Assembly (NCBI RefSeq): GCF_900143095.1
Contig: NZ_FRDA01000009.1
Coordinates: 124,001-188,000, forward strand
From: Pseudomonas asturiensis
GTDB taxonomy: Bacteria; Pseudomonadota; Gammaproteobacteria; Pseudomonadales; Pseudomonadaceae
Direction: 5' to 3'
DNA: 64,000 bases
A program made the position numbers and the translations under genes. The notes below the pieces were generated by a model. That model was not told the origin of the DNA. It saw only the letters and a program-made list of their open reading frames with translations, and searched no databases. Shown here in pieces: positions 61,965-64,000 of the stretch; position 1 is the stretch's first letter; each line of letters begins with the position of its first letter.

Positions 61965-62006
61965 TAAGCGACAGAGTTGTGCACAAGGTCAGTTTCGGCT
62001 GATCTT

Positions 62007-62045
62007 GTGAATAAAAAACCGCCCTTTATAGGGCGGTTTTTTTTT
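62007..62045. terminator. Strong bidirectional terminator after the DUF4214 gene
   Basis: AAAACCGCCCT and AGGGCGGTTTTTTTTT form a stem flanked by A- and T-runs. It ends the DUF4214 transcript and could also stop the minus-strand conjugation operon running into the cassette. Confidence 0.9.
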
Positions 62046-62088
62046 GGCTTTGAAATACTTTATTGCGCAGAGTTATCGACGACGAAAT

Positions 62089-62136
62089 TCAATGCAAAAA
62101 AAAACCTGCACCTTCGTCAAGGTGCAGGTTTTTCCG
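62089..62136. terminator. Second bidirectional terminator
   Basis: AAACCTGCACCTT and AAGGTGCAGGTTT pair around a short CGTC loop, with A9 and T5 runs outside. It lies 45 bases after the first, giving the cassette a double insulator. The remaining bases to 62346 hold no gene. Confidence 0.85.
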
Positions 62137-62346
62137 GTATCGACATCGACTATTGGAGACAGTCGAGAACACTCTACCTGCAAATATCAAAAATGGCAAG
62201 ACGACACCATGTAAAGCTAATTTGTTTTTGGTTATAGATAATCTTTTGAGATGTTCGAAAACGATATATCCGTTCGATTGGGCTGTCGTCGAAAAACGCC
62301 TGGGCCGATGTGAGCTGGGGCGTCAGATCTTGCTTTGCTTAAGCGG

Positions 62347-63042
62347 TTATTTAGACCCGCTGCCCTGCGCCGGATTGGACAGCCAGTCGATTGCTGAAAG
62401 CAGTACGTCTCCGTCAGGAGCACCTTGCAGCTTGATTGATCGCCCAGTTGCCTTGTCCTTTACGATAAGGGTTGGTGTGGCTGTGATGCCGTCCAAGCTG
62501 GCTTGGTAAGTCTGAGCTCGTACTTTCTGCAGTACCGAGGCGTGGTTGGAGGCACACTCATCAATCGCAGCCTGTCGATCACCTAGTTCATCCAGCTGAG
62601 GCGCATTTGCCGGTCCGGATCCGTTGGAGCGCGTGCTGCTGTAGATCAGCCCCACAGCACGCCAGAACGCATTATTCCCCCCCTCAATGCCGGCGCATTC
62701 TGCCCAACGTGCTTCATAGCTTGCCATAGGCTCGTGCATGGGCAGCGGAAGGTGGTGCCACTGAAGGTTTGCGTCGGGATGGGTATCGATCCACGCTTTA
62801 AGTCGAGGGAAGTAGTCTTTGCAGTAGGGACACTCCAGATCCGCGTACTCGACGATCGTGAACCTGGCGCTTTCGCGTCCGTACACCCACGGTGTGTCCG
62901 GCTTCTCCTGCTCTGATTGTGAAGCGGCACTACTGGCGATGTCGTGCATGTGTTGTCTGATGGCTGGCGCCAGAAAATAAGACCCAACGGCCAGGGCAAC
63001 CACAGCACCCAAGAGACTCAAATAAATTATTCTTCTGTTCAT
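62347..63042 (-). CDS. DsbA-like periplasmic thiol-disulfide protein of the ICE
   Basis: A 231-residue membrane-anchored thioredoxin-fold protein. An N-terminal helix (IIYLSLLGAVVALAVGSYF) precedes the active site CPYC near residue 71 and the cis-Pro loop TATPTLIVKD. It probably oxidises cysteine-rich mating proteins such as PFL_4710 and PFL_4711. The start overlaps the stop of the 99-residue gene (ATGA). Confidence 0.88.
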   Translation of the reverse strand: MNRRIIYLSLLGAVVALAVGSYFLAPAIRQHMHDIASSAASQSEQEKPDTPWVYGRESARFTIVEYADLECPYCKDYFPRLKAWIDTHPDANLQWHHLPLPMHEPMASYEARWAECAGIEGGNNAFWRAVGLIYSSTRSNGSGPANAPQLDELGDRQAAIDECASNHASVLQKVRAQTYQASLDGITATPTLIVKDKATGRSIKLQGAPDGDVLLSAIDWLSNPAQGSGSK

Positions 63043-63338
63043 GCGGACGCTTCTTTCTTGAGGAGCTGTTTAGCGAGCAGCTCCTGGTCCAGCAGCGTTA
63101 AAAGGGCTTTCTGTGCACTTTCCGGTTGAGGATGGTGTTCAAGCCACTGGTCCAGCGCTTTGTGCAACTGAGACTGGATCTCTCGCCTATCGACTGCCAT
63201 GTCTTTCACTACTTTGAGATGCTCGATGAGCACAGGGGCACAGATCTTCAAAGCCAACAGTGATTCTTCCTGCGGATCCTTGAGAATTTGTGTCAGGCTA
63301 TCGATCAGATTTTGAGTCAGGGCATCCATGGCTCTCAT
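63039..63338 (-). CDS. Small helical ICE protein of unknown function
   Basis: A 99-residue, all-helical, soluble protein (MRAMDALTQNLIDSLTQIL) rich in Leu, Gln and Lys, coupled at both ends by ATGA overlaps to the VirB4-like gene and the DsbA-like gene. Conserved in this slot of the operon by context; no motif recognised. Confidence 0.7.
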   Translation of the reverse strand: MRAMDALTQNLIDSLTQILKDPQEESLLALKICAPVLIEHLKVVKDMAVDRREIQSQLHKALDQWLEHHPQPESAQKALLTLLDQELLAKQLLKKEASA

Positions 63339-64000
63339 GCCAGGTTCTCCAATGCATGCGATGTAGGGAAGGTGATATTCAGGGGTTCGATGCCGCGTTT
63401 TCGGTCAAGGTCTGCTGCGACTTCGAGTGCGGCTTCCAACTCGTCGACTCCCAAGGACTGCATCAGGTCATAACGTTGTTTCTTCTCTTCGGGTTCAGTC
63501 ATGGCCAGCGCCAGGTACAGACTTGGCGGAACCGCGCGAAACAGAACTTCCATAGACTTCGAAAGAACGACACCCTCTGTGTATTTGCCACTCTCCTTGC
63601 GGGCAGACAGCATCAAGCTCTTCTGGGCGGGGGTGAGTTCGCGGAAGCGGGAGATTTTCTCGACTTCATCAGGCGGCATGTTCAAGCAGATCCACCACTC
63701 GATCATGTTGAGCATGGGGGCTGCTGCGGGAGGCAAGTCATCGATGTTCTGCGTTGCCAGCCAGAACCATGCCCCCAATTTTCGCCACATCTTGGTGATT
63801 TTGATGATGTAAGGAGAGAGGAGGGGATTTTTGGTGATGATGTGGCCCTCGTCGGTCACGTTGACCAGAGGGCGGCCCTTGTACTGATCGCGCTCCGCAA
63901 TATTGTTCACTGTGTTGATCAGCGAGATGTAGGCAATCGAAAGTTGAGCGTTATAGCCTTCCCGGGCATACGTGGCCAAATCCACAATGGTGAGATCCGC
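63335..64000 (-). CDS. VirB4-like conjugative ATPase (PFL_4706 family), C-terminal part
   Basis: The window shows the last 221 codons or so of the ATPase that powers the type G mating channel; the frame runs off the right edge. Visible are the Walker B region NVTDEGHIITKNPLL and a following helical stretch WFWLATQNIDDLPPAAAPMLN that carries the conserved Gln, plus the RExTPAQKSLM segment near the end. It is the most upstream gene of the minus-strand operon seen here. Confidence 0.9.
   Translation of the reverse strand, partial: ADLTIVDLATYAREGYNAQLSIAYISLINTVNNIAERDQYKGRPLVNVTDEGHIITKNPLLSPYIIKITKMWRKLGAWFWLATQNIDDLPPAAAPMLNMIEWWICLNMPPDEVEKISRFRELTPAQKSLMLSARKESGKYTEGVVLSKSMEVLFRAVPPSLYLALAMTEPEEKKQRYDLMQSLGVDELEAALEVAADLDRKRGIEPLNITFPTSHALENLA

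Larger units (their letters stand above)
47566..64000. mobile_element. Integrative and conjugative element (PAPI-1/pKLC102/PPHGI-1 type), left end to window edge
   Basis: A tRNA cluster is followed directly by a tyrosine recombinase, a MobH-type relaxase and a type G conjugation gene set (VirB4-like ATPase, PFL_4709, PFL_4710, PFL_4711, TraG-N). This is the hallmark set of the large Pseudomonas ICE family. The position downstream of clpB is one of the two known attachment regions of P. syringae ICEs. The left limit is uncertain: the attachment core could be the 3' end of the second tRNA-Pro or of tRNA-Lys, 170 bases earlier. The right end is outside the window, so the element's full cargo cannot be judged. 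Confidence 0.88.

Overview
The window looks like the chromosome of a fluorescent Pseudomonas, almost certainly a member of the Pseudomonas syringae complex. The first 47.5 kb follows, gene by gene, the order I remember for P. aeruginosa PAO1 from glyA2/morA and from PA4576 back to clpB (PA4542). The REP repeats, the minor pilin cluster and a rulAB-bearing integrative element downstream of clpB fit the P. syringae group. No database search was run; identities rest on recognised motifs, lengths and synteny.

Layout, part 1 (1-17 kb): glyA (cut by the window start), a REP cluster, the c-di-GMP enzyme gene morA, the ribosome-associated ATPase ettA, a GreA/GreB-type factor, a small lipoprotein, two exported DUF proteins, a Lon-like protease, several small conserved genes, an FKBP isomerase and a small gene behind candidate Fur boxes. 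Part 2 (17-30 kb) is housekeeping: ispB, rplU-rpmA, obg, proB, creA, rpsT, murJ, and the tight run ribF-ileS-lspA-fkpB-ispH, in which ribF, ileS, lspA and fkpB overlap end to start. Part 3 (30-41 kb) is type IV pilus biology: divergent fimT, the fimU-pilV-pilW-pilX-pilY1-pilE operon, thiO, and the PilS/PilR two-component pair. Part 4 (41-47.5 kb): bamD, rluD, pgeF, clpB behind a heat-shock promoter and a perfect Anr box, then a tRNA cluster Asn-Pro-Lys-Pro.

From about 47.57 kb to the right edge the window enters an integrative and conjugative element (ICE) of the PAPI-1/pKLC102/PPHGI-1 (PsICE) type. Reading inward it carries a tyrosine recombinase, a MobH-type relaxase, an SOS block (SRAP peptidase divergent from rulAB across a LexA box), a DUF3742-like gene, and a type G conjugation operon on the minus strand (VirB4-like ATPase, small protein, DsbA-like protein, PFL_4709, PFL_4710, PFL_4711, a membrane protein, TraG-N). 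The element continues past the window; only one end is visible.

The most unusual locus is at 59.5-62.3 kb. A 603-residue DUF4214 protein, without cysteine or internal methionine and with strongly biased codon use, sits on the plus strand in the middle of the minus-strand conjugation operon, between the DsbA-like gene and PFL_4709. It has a long structured leader with an 18-bp perfect palindrome, two bidirectional terminators behind it, and what looks like the 3' stub of a broken gene next to its leader. It reads as an insulated cargo cassette placed in the mating apparatus operon, possibly encoding a secreted surface protein.
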